Source: Latrodectus hesperus (lineage: Eukaryota; Arthropoda; Arachnida; Araneae; Theridiidae). From it: DNA of 64,000 nucleotides. The stretch is taken from contig CM075851.1 in the NCBI GenBank assembly GCA_037975125.1, positions 127,084,981-127,148,980 of the forward strand, written 5' to 3'. How positions within the stretch are numbered: position 1 is the stretch's first letter; every line of letters starts with the position of its first letter. The notes under the pieces were generated by a model. The model saw only the letters and a list, made by a program, of their open reading frames with translations. It was not told the origin of the DNA and made no database searches. Below are positions 1 through 11,958 of the stretch, in pieces. The translations under genes were made by a program, and so were the position numbers.

Positions 1-49
1 TCTTAATACAAATTAAATATTTGCAAAAATCCTTACAATATATTTGATA

Positions 50-125
50 CTCTACAGTCACTTTTTGCATAAGACATTTCATTTTATTGAACCTACAGAT
101 TAAAGTGGATTCTGAAGCAATGAAT
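50..125 (-). mobile_element. SINE family 1, 3' fragment
   Basis: CAGATTAAAGTGGATTCTGA preceded by TCACTTTTTGCATAAGA; it matches the reverse complement of the 3' body seen at 47.7 kb. Heavily decayed. Confidence 0.4.
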
Positions 126-1951
126 AAATTTAATAAGTTCTGATTAAGAAATAATTGCATTTAAAAGGATCCTGAAAAAAATATTTCATTTTTTACCAAG
201 TCAGTCCAACTTTCTCAAGTGAAAATTTTTTAAACTTTTCTCCTAATTCATCAATATTTTTGTGATTTAGTACTAAGCTTCATATTTTTCTTTTAATCAA
301 TTTTATAATATAAATGGAAGTTTATTGTCTCTTAAATTTACAATTCATTCAATATTTTCATCAATATTGATATTTAGACAGTTTTTTTAAACATTTACTG
401 GCTAAATTTTCATATACAAATGAATTCACTTATATAATTACAAAAAATTAATTAATAAAAAATATTTGAACTAAATTAAAATAGAACAGTTCAAGATTTT
501 TGATATTAGCAAAATTAATATAAAGTATATGCACAAACGAAAATTTAAGTTATAAATGAGCTAAGAATTTTAAAAATATATCAATCATCAACAAGAAATT
601 TCTCACAACTACAATAAGCTTACAATATACCAAAAAATACTTTGATAATCTGTTTATTTAGAATTTAATTTTAATTCACAAAAAATGATTCACTTTTAAT
701 ATATTAGAAATATAGACATAGTGTTTTCCTAATAGCTCAAAAATGTGGGAAAACAATCAAAACTGAAAAATTATTAGAACATATTAGGAAAATAGGCATG
801 AAATTCTAAGAAATACTCCCAATCTTCTTTATTTTTCCCAAACACCTTTTCTTTTCAATTTTACACAAAAATATTAAAATCTAAAATTCATAAACAAATT
901 ACAAAATAATTATTAATAAAATGCAAGTACCAGTTAATAGCAATTGTGTTATGTATTTGCACTATTTTATGATAAAAAAGATAAGTTTTTTCAGAAAAAA
1001 AAATAGTATTTTATTGGTACTGATAATTTTAAATTTAATGAAATATAAATTGAATATATTTAAATAATACTTTTTTTGACAATTGGAAAATTAACAATTT
1101 GTTACTAAAATTAATTTTTTTTCAATATTTTAGATACACAAAAATAAAACCAATCAATAAAATTTTAAATTTTTAATTGAAATTTTTGTTTTGGATTTTA
1201 ATATTAATAAAATATATTTGAAAATCATAAAGCATTATTTTTCAAATAACAATTTCTAATGAGTAATACAACCCAAATATTAACAACCAACCATGTATTG
1301 GAATAGATACAATTGATTGCCTTTTTGATATATTCATGGACACTGACATACTTTTAAATATGAGAGAGATTTATTTATATTAAATAATATTTTTTATCCT
1401 AAATATCAATTATTTAACAATCATAACAGACAGAGTCAAACTAAATTAAAAACACATAAAAATGGTTTTGAAACTTAAAGAAAATGATTCCTATTAATTT
1501 AAAGATCACACATTAATGTCTTTCTTTCTTTCTTTCTTCCTTCTTTAAATATATATTTTAAGCAATTTAAATTGCTTGATTTTATATTTAAGAATATATA
1601 TAGTACAATATCTTCAAAATTCAGATCATAAAATAATTTTGTAAAAATATATAGTAAAATTTAAAATACATTAATTTGATATATTATACTAATTTGACAA
1701 TTATGCAACAAAGCTGTAAGATTTTACAATCCATTCAATTTCATAAATAGGAAGCAATACAAATACACATAAATTATTTCATTTGTTTAATGAAAGCATA
1801 AAAGTGAAAAACATTGAGATTGAGTAAATATATTTAAAATATGCGAAAAAAGTAAGATTTTTGTTTCTTAGAATTACTTAAATTTAAAAAATAAAAATAT
1901 AACTAAAAATGTAAAAGTTAGGAGCATTTGACATTAAATAAAAATACTTAC
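126..1951. other. A+T-rich DNA, presumed PYM intron 2
   Basis: No further PYM exon or other coding stretch was recognised on either strand. It contains the CTTT tract at 1520-1546. Confidence 0.5.
1520..1546. repeat. (CTTT)n microsatellite
   Basis: CTTT repeats with interruptions, 27 bases, in the presumed PYM intron. Confidence 0.8.
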
Positions 1952-2045
1952 AATGGCATTTCATCTTGAGGAATATATCCATCTTTCACCCTTCGGGCTT
2001 TTCTCCAAGAACCATCTGGTCGCTGAGTAGCAGGTATATAAGTAC
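1952..2045 (-). CDS. pym: PYM exon 2
   Basis: A 94-nt exon. On the minus strand the acceptor is ..TTTAATAAG at 2051-2046 and the donor is GTAAGT starting at 1951. It enters in phase 1 and leaves with two bases of the next codon. It encodes [20 protein letters not shown] then [10 protein letters not shown], the most conserved block of the Mago-binding domain. It is G+C-richer than its surroundings, as expected for an exon here. Confidence 0.9.
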
Positions 2046-5000
2046 CTTATTAAAGAAACAATAAAGTAAGCCAAAAAAGCAAAATGAAAAGATTTATATA
2101 AGTTCATATATAATAAGGCATAAACAGATTTTTTTAATGCAAAATGAACTGCCAGTTTGCAACCTAATAGTAAGATTTACTTATTCCTTATTGCTTGTCT
2201 GCAATACTCAGCATTTTTTTTTATTTCATAAAATATATAACATAATGCATTATTTGACAAGAGTTATGAATTAATAATGAAACTCTTTATATCTTATAAT
2301 AGCATTTGCTAAATGGAAATTTCAAATATTGCCGTATTTTCCTGCATATAATCCGCAGCGGTGTATTATAAGCAAGCCCCTTTATTCGAGCCAAAGAAAA
2401 AAAGTGTCGTATTTTCCGTGGCAATTTTTAAAAATAGTCTAAAATTTATACTGCTGATAATTTGGTGCCAAATAAAAAACACATTCCTTATAATTAAAAA
2501 TATAATAAATTCTATAGAAAAAGAAAAAACATTTATAAAGACCTGTTTGAATCCACCTCAACGCAAAGTGCAATTAATTGAGATCATAGCTCGATATCGA
2601 TCAATGTCTGAGAAGATTCTAGTAAAATTTAATCGATTTTTAGATTTTAAGAACTTTCAAAACGAGGTTTAGAAATATTTTTAAAATAAACTATATTTGC
2701 TTCATTAATAGTTAAATGAAAGAAATGGACTACTTTCTGACTGCACATGGAATATATTTTTTCTTTTGTATCGCACTGGTTCTATTTTTCACCTTACATT
2801 ACACGTTTTCGACATTTTTTTCATTTGCCTTCCTTATAGCTTTCGATTTAAAATTTACTCTGTAAATTAATAATTTGCACCTCCCTTTGACAATATATTA
2901 ATTTGAATGTTTTCATAGCGAAACAGATCATATCAAAACAGAACAGAATGTGAAATGACGTTAACAAATTGCAACTTTAATAACCGTTCAGAAAAACTGA
3001 ATTCTTTTTCAACATAATTAGACAATGCGGATTATAGTTAAAATAAGTCAACTGAATATTGACGCCACCTGTTATTTATTTTATGAAACATAAACGGCGT
3101 TTTTTTCAAAACTTCATTGTAAAATTTTCTGATGAAAAATATTTTTTGTCAGATTATCCGCGGCGGCGTATAATACGCACAACGAAATTCAGAACTTTTT
3201 TAACACATAATTCGTGGATTATATGCAGGAAAATAAGGTAATTATAAAAATACTTAGTATTGTTTGTAGTTTTGCATACATAATAAAATGTGAATAGTAC
3301 GATGCTCAAACCATTTCACTTTCTAATATAAAATTCACATTACAAGAAAAGGCCTGAAAAATATATATATTTGAAGATGAAACACTTTTACCAAATTTAA
3401 CTATTGGTATACTTAATAACAAACTTATAAGTCATTACACTGCTTTAATTATTCACTCATGAATTAATTATATTCCATGTCAGAACAAACAAATGGTGCT
3501 GGAGCAGGTACCCATAGTGAGTTTTTAATTTGAACTTACTAGTTAGTTGGTTTGTTTGTCGCTCAACGGTCATTTTTTGCACATGAGGGCTAATTAGACC
3601 GGGACCTACGGTTTAAAGTGGATTCCGAACCACTACAAACATCCATGCCCAAGGTGGGATTCGAACCCACGAATTGTTTAACAGAAGGCAGGAGCGCTAA
3701 CCATTTGGCTGCCAGCTCGGCCTACTAGTTAGTTGGATCTCTCGCTACTGCCTCCAATAATGAAATCGAAGTTATTGTTGAGGTTATTCAATTGTCTATT
3801 TGCGGCCACTATTTTGTAAGAGCTATCCATTACCAAATTCTAAAAGTGCACATCAAAGTCTTTTGAATAAATGAAATAGGTTCCAGAAAATTTAGAATGT
3901 AGATCCTTGCTCATGACACTAGCACACAGAATTTTATTTCAATGGATTCCAGTTCACTGTGGAATTAAGAGCAATGGAAAAGATGCATTAGCTAAGAAAG
4001 CTTTGATAGAAAATGAATAAATTGTCCCTGCTTCCCTTTCACATGACTAAATTGTTTACCATACACACAGCTAAATTGTTTAACTTTACTGAACAAGCTG
4101 TGATTTAATGTGTAAGGGGTAAGAGATGGAAAATTCTGGGGAAGGAGAGAACTGTTCTCAGTTTTGTAAGACTGCAGTAGCTCTATTTAGCAGACTAATT
4201 ATATATGAATACTCAAAGAACCATCTCTATAGAATTAGAGTAGTGTTTCTTTGTGTTTTAAATTGTATTTTGTGACTAATCATACAATGATTTTTTAACA
4301 CTTAAATAATTGTACCTATGCCCTGCATTTATAAACTGAATAAATTGTTATTTTTTAAAATCAAAATATTATTAAGTTAATTTCAAAGTTCAATGCAGAC
4401 ATTCGAGTTTGCTAACTCAAACTGTTAAGAAAATACTGATTTTTTTAAAACCATCTTACTTTTATATACCAAACAATATTTCTTTGATTCAGCCAATTTA
4501 AATTTATTAGTACATAGTTAAACATTAAAGTTGAAATCTAAATGAAAGTTAGTACATAGTTCACTTGATAAAACTTTTAAAATAAAAAAAATATGAAGTA
4601 TTTATTTTAAACCTTTCATGAAAATTTTAAGGAAAAATGCTTTATTCACATAATTTTGTACAAATTTAACAAATTTTCATTAAAATAAAAAATAATTAAT
4701 TTTTAATTATCGTGAAATTGTTGCGAGTAGCCAGAGTGAATAATTATTAAAAAATGGTTTACTCTAACAATCTCTAAATCCATTTCTAAATAACTATAAT
4801 CAATAATACCATATTTTCTCAAAATTTAAGTTCCATTAAAATGAACTTTAACTTGATTAATGATGGGCAAAGAAATTACAAAATTATAACGATGCAACAT
4901 ATTTTGATCACTATCTGGAATTCAAAGCTTGAATAAAAGAACTATATTTTAACCCTTTGCAGTTCAGTGTTCCAGGTGATGGGGCATCTAACTTTAATTT

Positions 5001-8000
5001 GTAACCAAATCATTGCATTTAACAATAAATGGATGAAATTTGCCTTAAAATGTTCCTTAAACTTTCTTTTTTGATAATAGATAACAGCACTACATATGAC
5101 AATCAGTAATTTTCAACTATAGCATATTATTTAAATATCTTTATTTTGAAGGAATATTTCCTTATTCATTCATTCATAAATAATTGTTTGAAAAATTTCG
5201 TTTTTACTTTGTTGCCTGTACCTTGAACTATTTATTCTATATTACTATTAATTTTTTATGCACATAGTATATGCAGGATTAGGCAAAGAACTTCTGAGCT
5301 CTATAAACTATATAAAAATCCAGATATTGATAAATTTATCTCAATACAGAGATTAAAATGGGCAGGACATTTGAATCAGATGAACAACAATTGGGTGACG
5401 AAAAAAATTTTCTTGGCTCGCCCCATTGGCACCAGAAGAGGATGACCGAAACTTCAATGGCGTGAATGCCTTGAAAACGACCCAAAACACTATAAGTGAC
5501 AAACTGGATGACCTTATTCAAAAATAGGGGGTCCTGGTATGCACTTTTGAGGAAGGCAAAGGCCCACCAACAGCTGTCAGGCTAATGAAGAAGGAGATAT
5601 GCAGGGTTGTCAGATAAAACAAGATGTTCCATCCCCTAACACACTGCGCCCCAATGGGTACTTTTCCTATACCCGATTCAGAGCATGATTAGCCTTGAAC
5701 TCAATGACGAGGAAAACATCTGTTTATTTACCGTTTTTTCTCTTTTGGGTTGGAATGAGTTAATGTGTTGATGAATTTACAAAGAAGGATTACTTGTATA
5801 GGTAACATTTCTACATCCCTTTTTGGCTTCTTGAATTGGGAAGCTTCAGTAGGGTATAGGATTATATCAGTTTGTTCATATCATCACTAGTTAGAGAAGC
5901 ATTATTTTTATACTCTTGATTTTTCATTTGCACTGCTATTCATTTTATAATATTGTATACAGGTAACCCTCCTATAACACGGTAGTTAGGTTCCTAGAAA
6001 ATGCAGTGTTGTACGAGACCCAGAACTAGAACAAAAAGGGGGGTTACGTTCCAAAAACTTATTAAAAACAAATATTTTTTTAAATTCGACATAAAAAACT
6101 TAATTTTTATTAAATAATGAATGTATATCCAACACAAAGTAAGAAAAAAAGTATTTTAATCTAACACAACCCTAATTTAATGAAGTTATTCGTCGTCACT
6201 GCTCAGTACAATCAACCGAGAAGGTTTTTTGAGTGGAACGATATTGCCTTCACTTTCAGAACTTTTTTCTCTATTTAAAGTTTTTGTATGTTTTCCCCTC
6301 TTAAAAAAATCTGTAATCGAACTTTGCTGACTAGTTTTTACTAGGTCATTGTAAATTTCGCGGTATGGAGTTAAACAGTTTTGCAGCTCTCTTTTGAATT
6401 TTCGACTTCTTTCCGTGGAAGGGTCTGTTTTCAAGAAAAATGACTCGAGATTTTCCGCTAAGCATAGGCCTTCTTGTAATTCTTTTAATGTTAAATTCTT
6501 AACAGCACAATCTTCATCAGAGCTAGCGTCCTCAAAATCTATTTTATTTGCATCCAGGGATGCCATTTCCATCAAATCCGCTTCGTCAACTTCTTCTTCC
6601 ACTAATAATTCTTGAATGTCTTCAGTAGCTATATCCACTAAACCTTTGCCTCCGATTGATTCAGTGACTTTTAATATGGCACCAATTTTGTTTTCTGATG
6701 GTTCACGCATGTTTTCTGTTTCAACTGAAAAAGGCCATATCTTCTTCCAACACGCATTTAAGGTTGATGTTTTTATTTCTTTCAGCGACAAAGATATGAT
6801 TTCGATACAGTGCTTGATTGAAAATTTCTTCCAAGCTTCCATTACGCTAATTGATTCTGAATCGGTTGCGTCTAAAATCCACTGTAAGGATCTTCTTATA
6901 TAATACGTTTTAAAGGTATAAACTATACCTTGATCCAATGGTTGGAGCAACGAAGTAGTGTTAGGTGGTAGGAACACTATTCTGACGTTGGGATGAGTCA
7001 AATCTTGTGGGTGGCATGGAGCGTTATCTAAAAGTAATAGCACCTTAAAGCTAAAATTTGTCTGCCTTAAATAACGCTTAACGCTAGAAAAGAAGTAAGG
7101 AGTGAACATGTTTCCGCCGCCCGATAACAAGCTCTAACATCGGAACAAAACCGTATAATAGGATGACGTGTTGTAGGAATTTTCCCGCAACTTACGAATC
7201 GTGTTATAGCGAAACCGTGTTATAGGAGGGTTACCTGTATATATTTCTTTGAATCTATATATTTTAAGTTTATTTTTTTGCAAATATGATTTTAATTTGT
7301 TAATTGGAAATAAATGGCATGTAGGTCTTTTTCCTTTTGAAGCAATAAAAATGCTTCAAAAATTACCCTCTGTTAATGAATCAGAACACGTGGATGGTGA
7401 TACAAATAAATATGTTCCTAAACCCCTTGATCAATCTCAGTCAGATAATGTTGTGTTGGATGCCAGTGAAAATGATGTCAATGATTTATCTCAACCAGGC
7501 TCCACTAGGCACCCTCAAAACCTTAGTTGGATAACGAAAAATATTATACAAAAATATTTTCTTTCTTTGGTGTAGAGTAACAGACCTCCTTGTGGGGTAC
7601 ACACTAGTCCAATCTTCATCATTTTAATATTGTTTTATTTGAATATGCACTTTCAGCCAACTCAAAATTAAAACAAATTATGGTTCAGTGTAAAATTAGG
7701 TACCTTTTGATTTTGTGATAAATCTTAATGATAAACTCTAGTATTTTCAGAGTTTGTATTTATATAATTTCTAGGTTGCCACATTTTTTTTACCATAAGT
7801 ACCAATATCATCAGTTAATAAAATTTAGAGCTTATCAATTCTTTTATATTTACATGGGAGGGTGGGGAGGAATACTTTTAAATTTTAACCATTGACTTGA
7901 TCTACTTTTAATTTATAATTTCTGTTAGATTTGCTTGTATTGTTGTTTTCATTTCAACAAAGAAGGATGTCAAGAAAAATTAATGTGTGTTTTATTTAAA

Positions 8001-11000
8001 TTGGACCAAAAAAGTGGAAAAGAAATTATTGATCGCGGTGTAAATGAAGATTTGATTAGTTTTTCGGTATGTTTGTACCATTCGTGAAATAAATGTTATT
8101 ATAATTAATAAACGTATTTCTTCACCGTGAATGTGAAATTGAATAAAACTAGTTGACAGACATTCATACAGAAGTGTGTAGAGATACATGTTTGAAAAAT
8201 AGTGATATGATTAGAAACCTTTGGTTTGATTGTGAAAATGATTGATGAAAGTATGTTTGGAAAGAGAAAATATAACAAGTTGAGGAGTGTATGGTAAATG
8301 GGCATCTAGTGGCATTGGAAGAGAGAATGGACGGTGTTTTATAGAAATTGTGAATGACAGAATGAGAAAGACTTTACTCAACATAATTAACAAGAGGATG
8401 ATGCCTAGAACAAAAGTTGTTTCAGGAAATCTTATGAGTGTTTAGAACATGAAGGAATCATTGATTTTTGTTGACCCTGAAATTGGCACCAATACTAATA
8501 CCATCCAAGGAATGAGTACTCAGATCCAGCAGATCAAGAGAGAATTTAGGAAGCACTGAGTCAGGCAATCAAAAAATTTGTTTGAATAAAAAATTTGTTA
8601 ATTCAATCTTTTTTCTTACATATATATAAGGCAGGAGAATTTTATTCATTCTTGAACAATAAAGCAACACATGCAGGCATTAAAGACACAGTTGATGGGA
8701 GCAAACAAATTTGTAGAATTTGACTTCAATCTTTTTCTATGAAAGAAAATACAAAAGGAGGGAAACTTCTACTCTTTTCGCCATATGTGAGAATATAGAA
8801 AGGGGGATAAATCTTTTTAAGTTTTGCCAAAAATAAGGAATTCTAAAGAACAACCTCTCAACAATTTTAAAAACTTAAAAAAAAAATTCTTGAAAAAGGA
8901 AGCAGTATCAGCAAATATTCTCTTTCTCAAAAAATATTAAAGAGAAGAAAAGCATTCTAAACTGGAAAAAGTTTCATTTACTTGGTTGAGAAAAATGAGA
9001 AGAATAAACATTTCTGTTAATAATAGTTTAAAGAAATCTGCTTTATATTAAAGCTGAACAAGATTTCAAAGCATCAAACAGTTTGCACAAAAAAATTAAA
9101 ATCATACATGGTCCAATTATCAGAAAATTGTGGTGTAAAAATAAAACTAAAATTTTAGAAACTTAATGAACAGAAAGAACACTGAAATCACTACTATCCA
9201 AGAACGCTCCAAAGGATGTTTCCAGCATAAACAAGACTGGTTGGTTTTTCGGCAATCTTATCAGAAAGAACACTAAACTTTAAAAGTGATAGATGTAATG
9301 GTGATAAAAATACAGAAGTAAAGAATTAATGTTACTCACAGACAAAATGAATAGAACACAAAAATTGCTTCTGCTTTTCACTGAAAAATATTTAAAGCTT
9401 AAAATGTTTAAAAAAATGTTCAAAAACAACCAGCTGCATATCATGAATGTATTAAAGCTTGGATAATAGGCAACATTTATGAAAATTGGTTTGAAAAATA
9501 TAGATCAATGTTTCTTTGGATAACTGAGCTCTGCTCACATTAAAGTCTCAGATTTTAGAATAGATTCATGTGGAATTTCATCTGCCTGAGTAAATTCCAT
9601 CTTAAAGCCCATAAATTAGTATATAATCAACAGCTTTATGTGCAAATATCACAGGCTACATTTGCAAAGGGTAATTATGCAGCCTTGAGAAAGTGACTTT
9701 ATTTAAAAAAAGAAACCCACCAACTACGAGCTTTATTAAAAAAAACATCATAGTTCAAGAAATCCAACATGATTAATCTGATCACTTGAGCAAAGATGAG
9801 TCACTTGTGTGTGAGCTCCAACAAAAAATTCTTTTCTGCAGTAAATTTCTTTCGAGCATTTTTTGAATATACAGTCACATGTGATATATGTATAGAAGAA
9901 ATACCAGATGATGAAATTACTAAGAATATAATGAATGAGAACAAAAAAAGAGCTGAGCTTTCAGACATCAAACAAGAAAATGGTGCAGTGCAAAGACTAT
10001 CTGCAAAACTAGCAGCTGTGAATCACTAGCAAAAGTAAGGTACTTTTGTAAAGTAAAATAATAAAAACAATGATTTTATATTCTGAAGAAATTTAAAAAT
10101 ATAGTTTTTAAACAGAGAAAGATAAATTATTTCTTTACAAGATTTTTATCAGTAAACTGAAAGTACTGTTTTCACGCATAAATCTTATTTTGTGTTTCTC
10201 ACAACAAAGATACAATTTTAAATCATTTATCAAATAAACAAACATATGTTAAAAATAAAGAAAAATAGCATTTATTTATATATTAAAAATTCATAATTGA
10301 GTTACATCAAAATGTGTAAAGAATTAAAAAATTAATAAGTAGACATTTGTGTAAACAATTATATGTATAAAAAAATATATATGCAGCGTATTTTATAATA
10401 GAAATCATGTAAACTATTTTTTAAAAAAATCACCATTTAAAATTATAACATATAAAAACTGCATATTTAAATTCTATTTCCTTTCATATTTGTTTCAAGA
10501 AACAAGTAAGATCCTATTTGGATACATTTCTTCACAAAAAGCAAAGCATTACCTAAATAAGCAGATTACAATGCTGAAAGATTTGTTATTGACACATCTT
10601 AAAGTGTGTATTAATAGATTAGAATTTTGAAACTATACTTTTTTAGATAATCCTTACATTTCATAAAATTTGATTTAATTAAAAAAATTCAACTTTAAAT
10701 AAACAACTACATTTTATTACTGTTATACATTTGAAATTTCCTTATTTTTTTAATTTAATGTGAGGTTGGAGATAATTAAGATCAAGGTTTACTTAATAGC
10801 CCAAATTAATTTTAAGCATGAAATAACCAAGATTTGTTTGTATCTGTCAAGTGCTGTTGAAAATTGACATATTAAAAATTAGAGCTTCGGAGGAGTAACA
10901 TCTGATGAAAGAAATACAATTAATTCAGTGCATAAATTCATGTATAAGCTAGATGTTTTGTATAAATTAAAGGAAACATCTTACACTATGATATTAAACT

Positions 11001-11831
11001 AATAACTTAAAATTACACAAAATAGCAATTTCATCTGGCAAGAAAATAGGAAAATCGCCAAGCAAAAAAGTCAAAATGAGATACCACTCTCAATAAGCTA
11101 TAAATTTTGAGTTTTCATAACAATGAAATTAATTTATAAGTTGGGTATAATTTTTTAATACCATTCTTCAGTATAAAATTTGCAAGTTGGTCTATTTTTG
11201 AAAAAACTATAAAATTATAACCAGATGCTTAGTTAAAGTTAATACCATAATTTCACTTTATTGATTATAAATTTCTTGCTTACTGAATATAAATATAGAG
11301 CATAAATATTCAGGACAAGAAATGTCAAACATAGTATTCAACATAAACTTATAACTTATTGTAACTGGAAAGTACTTTCATTTCTCTCAAAATGTTATTT
11401 ATTAAATATTCATTTAATTTTATAAATATATTCGATACTACTTAATAATGGGATTACTTTTGGACCAATATAATTTTAAGATTCTTGGCGTCATTATTGC
11501 AAAAAAATTATAGAAAATTAAATATTTAAGACCAAAATAATAAATGTAGCACAGCAATAAATATTACATGCTTCCTTAATTCAAACGCTGATTTCAAATT
11601 AGGAAAATTGTATGTCTTACGAAAAAATATCTGAAAACATTTTGTTTGCAAGGGAACAGAACAAGTGAATCAACAGAATGCTTGGCTTTAGAAATAGAAC
11701 TAATATTCTAAAAACCTAAATTTTTTAACTTTCAAGATCACAGCACATTTATTAACAAAAATATTTAATGAAATAATAAAGTAATTATAATTACCACTAC
11801 TATCTTGAATATATGAAGTTGCAGTCGCCAT
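1952..11831 (-). CDS. pym: PYM (partner of Y14 and Mago) homolog, 5' part of gene
   Basis: Two minus-strand exons join in phase: 11831-11795 (ATG, 12 codons plus one base) and 2045-1952. The joined peptide starts [20 protein letters not shown] and continues [20 protein letters not shown], then EMP. This is the N-terminal Mago-binding (WIBG) domain of PYM, whose conserved core is the RPDGxWRKxRRVK stretch followed by GY(I/V)PQ(D/E)E. In characterised animals PYM binds the Mago-Y14 heterodimer, dismantles exon junction complexes on translated mRNA, and acts in the cytoplasm at ribosomes. Only about 43 codons are in the window; the rest (usually ~200 residues in total) must lie left of base 1952, and no further exon was recognised in 1-1951. 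The ~9.7 kb first intron is full of transposon relics. A second, nearly identical ATG exon sits at 13762-13798. The family call is secure; which first exon is used is unknown. Confidence 0.88.
2335..3235. mobile_element. ~0.9 kb TIR element (non-autonomous Tc1/pogo-like)
   Basis: TATTTTCCTGCATATAATCC at 2335-2354 is the exact complement of 3216-3235. If TA is the target duplication, the element is 2337-3233. Sub-terminal motifs repeat in direct orientation: CCGCAGCGGTGTATTATAAG near the left end and CCGCGGCGGCGTATAATACG at ~3157. The interior has a 103-codon frame (2361-2672) with no recognised domain. Superfamily is inferred from the ends. Confidence 0.65.
3551..3722 (-). mobile_element. tRNA-derived SINE, family 1
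   Basis: Minus orientation. Promoter boxes read GGCAGCCAAATGGTTAGCG (box A) and GTGGGTTCGAATCCCACC (box B). It is flanked by perfect 14-bp target duplications TACTAGTTAGTTGG at 3537-3550 and 3723-3736. The body (GGATTCCGAACC.., ..CTAATTAGACC) matches the copy at 47688-47878. Confidence 0.9.
3890..4245 (+). mobile_element. LINE RNase H 3' fragment
   Basis: Plus strand: [20 protein letters not shown] then LAKKALIEN (3926-4016) is the end of a LINE RNase H domain (F.WIP.H.GI..NE.AD.LAK). ~130 bp further on, [20 protein letters not shown] (4175-4232) resembles the (L)TRLR.GH..L.H tail. Short and degraded. Confidence 0.6.
5265..5600 (+). mobile_element. LINE ORF2 C-terminal fragment
   Basis: Plus strand: [20 protein letters not shown] then [10 protein letters not shown], and after a shift [10 protein letters not shown], the conserved RLRWAGH..RM ... 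RRGRPK.RW tail of RTE-like LINE proteins. Carries stops. A fragment of a different copy than the one at 33.6-36.8 kb. Confidence 0.6.
5960..7237 (-). mobile_element. Tigger (pogo/Tc1-mariner superfamily) element with intact ends, internally deleted
   Basis: Terminal inverted repeats CAGGTAACCCTCCTATAACA.. (5960-5982) and its perfect complement (7215-7237), 23 bp each, are flanked by TA on both sides (5958-5959, 7238-7239), the expected target duplication. The 1,278-bp element carries one minus-strand ORF. A full Tigger is ~2-2.5 kb, so roughly a kilobase including the 5' half of the transposase is missing. The clean ends suggest a recent, non-autonomous deletion derivative. Confidence 0.93.
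6186..7130 (-). CDS. Tigger-type DDE transposase, N-terminally truncated but open
   Basis: An uninterrupted 314-codon frame. Residues 28-60 hold [17 protein letters not shown] and [20 protein letters not shown], the second catalytic Asp block and the PPNTT..LQPLDQG signature of Tigger/jerky DDE_1 transposases. The C-terminus (SSITDFFKR near 270) is also family-typical. The CENPB/psq helix-turn-helix domains and the first catalytic Asp (usually in an FN.DET.LF context) are absent, so it cannot be a working transposase alone. The ATG at 7130 lies right after the deletion scar near the 5' TIR. The ORF may be open by youth rather than selection. Confidence 0.85.
   Translation of the reverse strand: MLSGGGNMFTPYFFSSVKRYLRQTNFSFKVLLLLDNAPCHPQDLTHPNVRIVFLPPNTTSLLQPLDQGIVYTFKTYYIRRSLQWILDATDSESISVMEAWKKFSIKHCIEIISLSLKEIKTSTLNACWKKIWPFSVETENMREPSENKIGAILKVTESIGGKGLVDIATEDIQELLVEEEVDEADLMEMASLDANKIDFEDASSDEDCAVKNLTLKELQEGLCLAENLESFFLKTDPSTERSRKFKRELQNCLTPYREIYNDLVKTSQQSSITDFFKRGKHTKTLNREKSSESEGNIVPLKKPSRLIVLSSDDE
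7249..7575 (+). pseudogene. Possible pogo/jerky-type transposase C-terminal fragment
   Basis: An open frame of 108 codons. From about codon 24 it reads [20 protein letters not shown], resembling the GLFPFN..KVL.KLP segment near the C-terminus of pogo-like transposases, then an acidic, Ser/Asp-rich stretch. It starts 12 bp beyond the right end of the Tigger at 5960-7237, which may have inserted into it. It could also be a host-gene fragment. Confidence 0.35.
8100..8560 (+). pseudogene. Merlin (IS1016/ISXO2-like) transposase relic
   Basis: Plus-strand reading with frameshifts gives [13 protein letters not shown] (~8240), [20 protein letters not shown] (~8312-8370), MMPRTKVVS (~8400) and [16 protein letters not shown] (8467-8514). 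The DES.FGKRKYN and (N)FVDP.TG.HT.TIE blocks are signatures of the ISXO2-like DDE domain of Merlin transposons. A few stops remain in any single frame. Ends were not identified. Confidence 0.72.
9060..10030 (+). pseudogene. Old Tigger/CENPB-like transposase relic
   Basis: Scattered plus-strand similarity: [16 protein letters not shown] (~9297), KNIDQCFFG (~9496) and a last 77-codon open stretch (9796-10029) ending [20 protein letters not shown], like the variable C-terminal region of Tigger-type proteins. Interrupted by many stops. Family placement is tentative. Confidence 0.4.
10031..11317. other. A+T-rich DNA, PYM intron 1
   Basis: No coding, structural or repeat feature could be supported here. 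Neither could any in 4246-5264, 5601-5957 and 8600-9059, other than low-complexity A+T. Confidence 0.5.
11795..11831 (-). CDS. pym: PYM exon 1, proximal copy (1a)
   Basis: A 37-nt coding stretch from ATG (11831) encoding [12 protein letters not shown] plus the first base of a Gly codon, followed by donor GTAATT at 11794. Joined to exon 2 it restores Gly-Thr and an open frame. PYM proteins in other animals also have a short, variable N-terminus ending just before the conserved TQRPDG block, so this start is natural. An E-box CACGTG lies ~40 bp upstream (about 11872-11877), and a perfect 18-bp palindrome ACTTGTCACGTGACAAGT lies at 11941-11958. Confidence 0.78.
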
Positions 11832-11940
11832 GGGGTTATATTTATTTTATTTTTGAAGATTATAATATAACACGTGGAGCAACAATCGTATAAACACTAA
11901 GTCTAATGGACTCAATTCATCGCTAGACGGCGCTGCAATA

Positions 11941-11958
11941 ACTTGTCACGTGACAAGT
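11941..11958. promoter_or_regulatory. 18-bp perfect palindrome with CLEAR-type E-box
   Basis: ACTTGTCACGTGACAAGT is fully self-complementary and contains GTCACGTGAC, the high-affinity site of MITF/TFEB-type bHLH-Zip factors. A degenerate partner (ACTTGTCATGTGAC, 12676-12689) lies at the other end of the THAP segment. It sits ~110 bp upstream of PYM exon 1a and downstream of the THAP gene. Confidence 0.45.
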
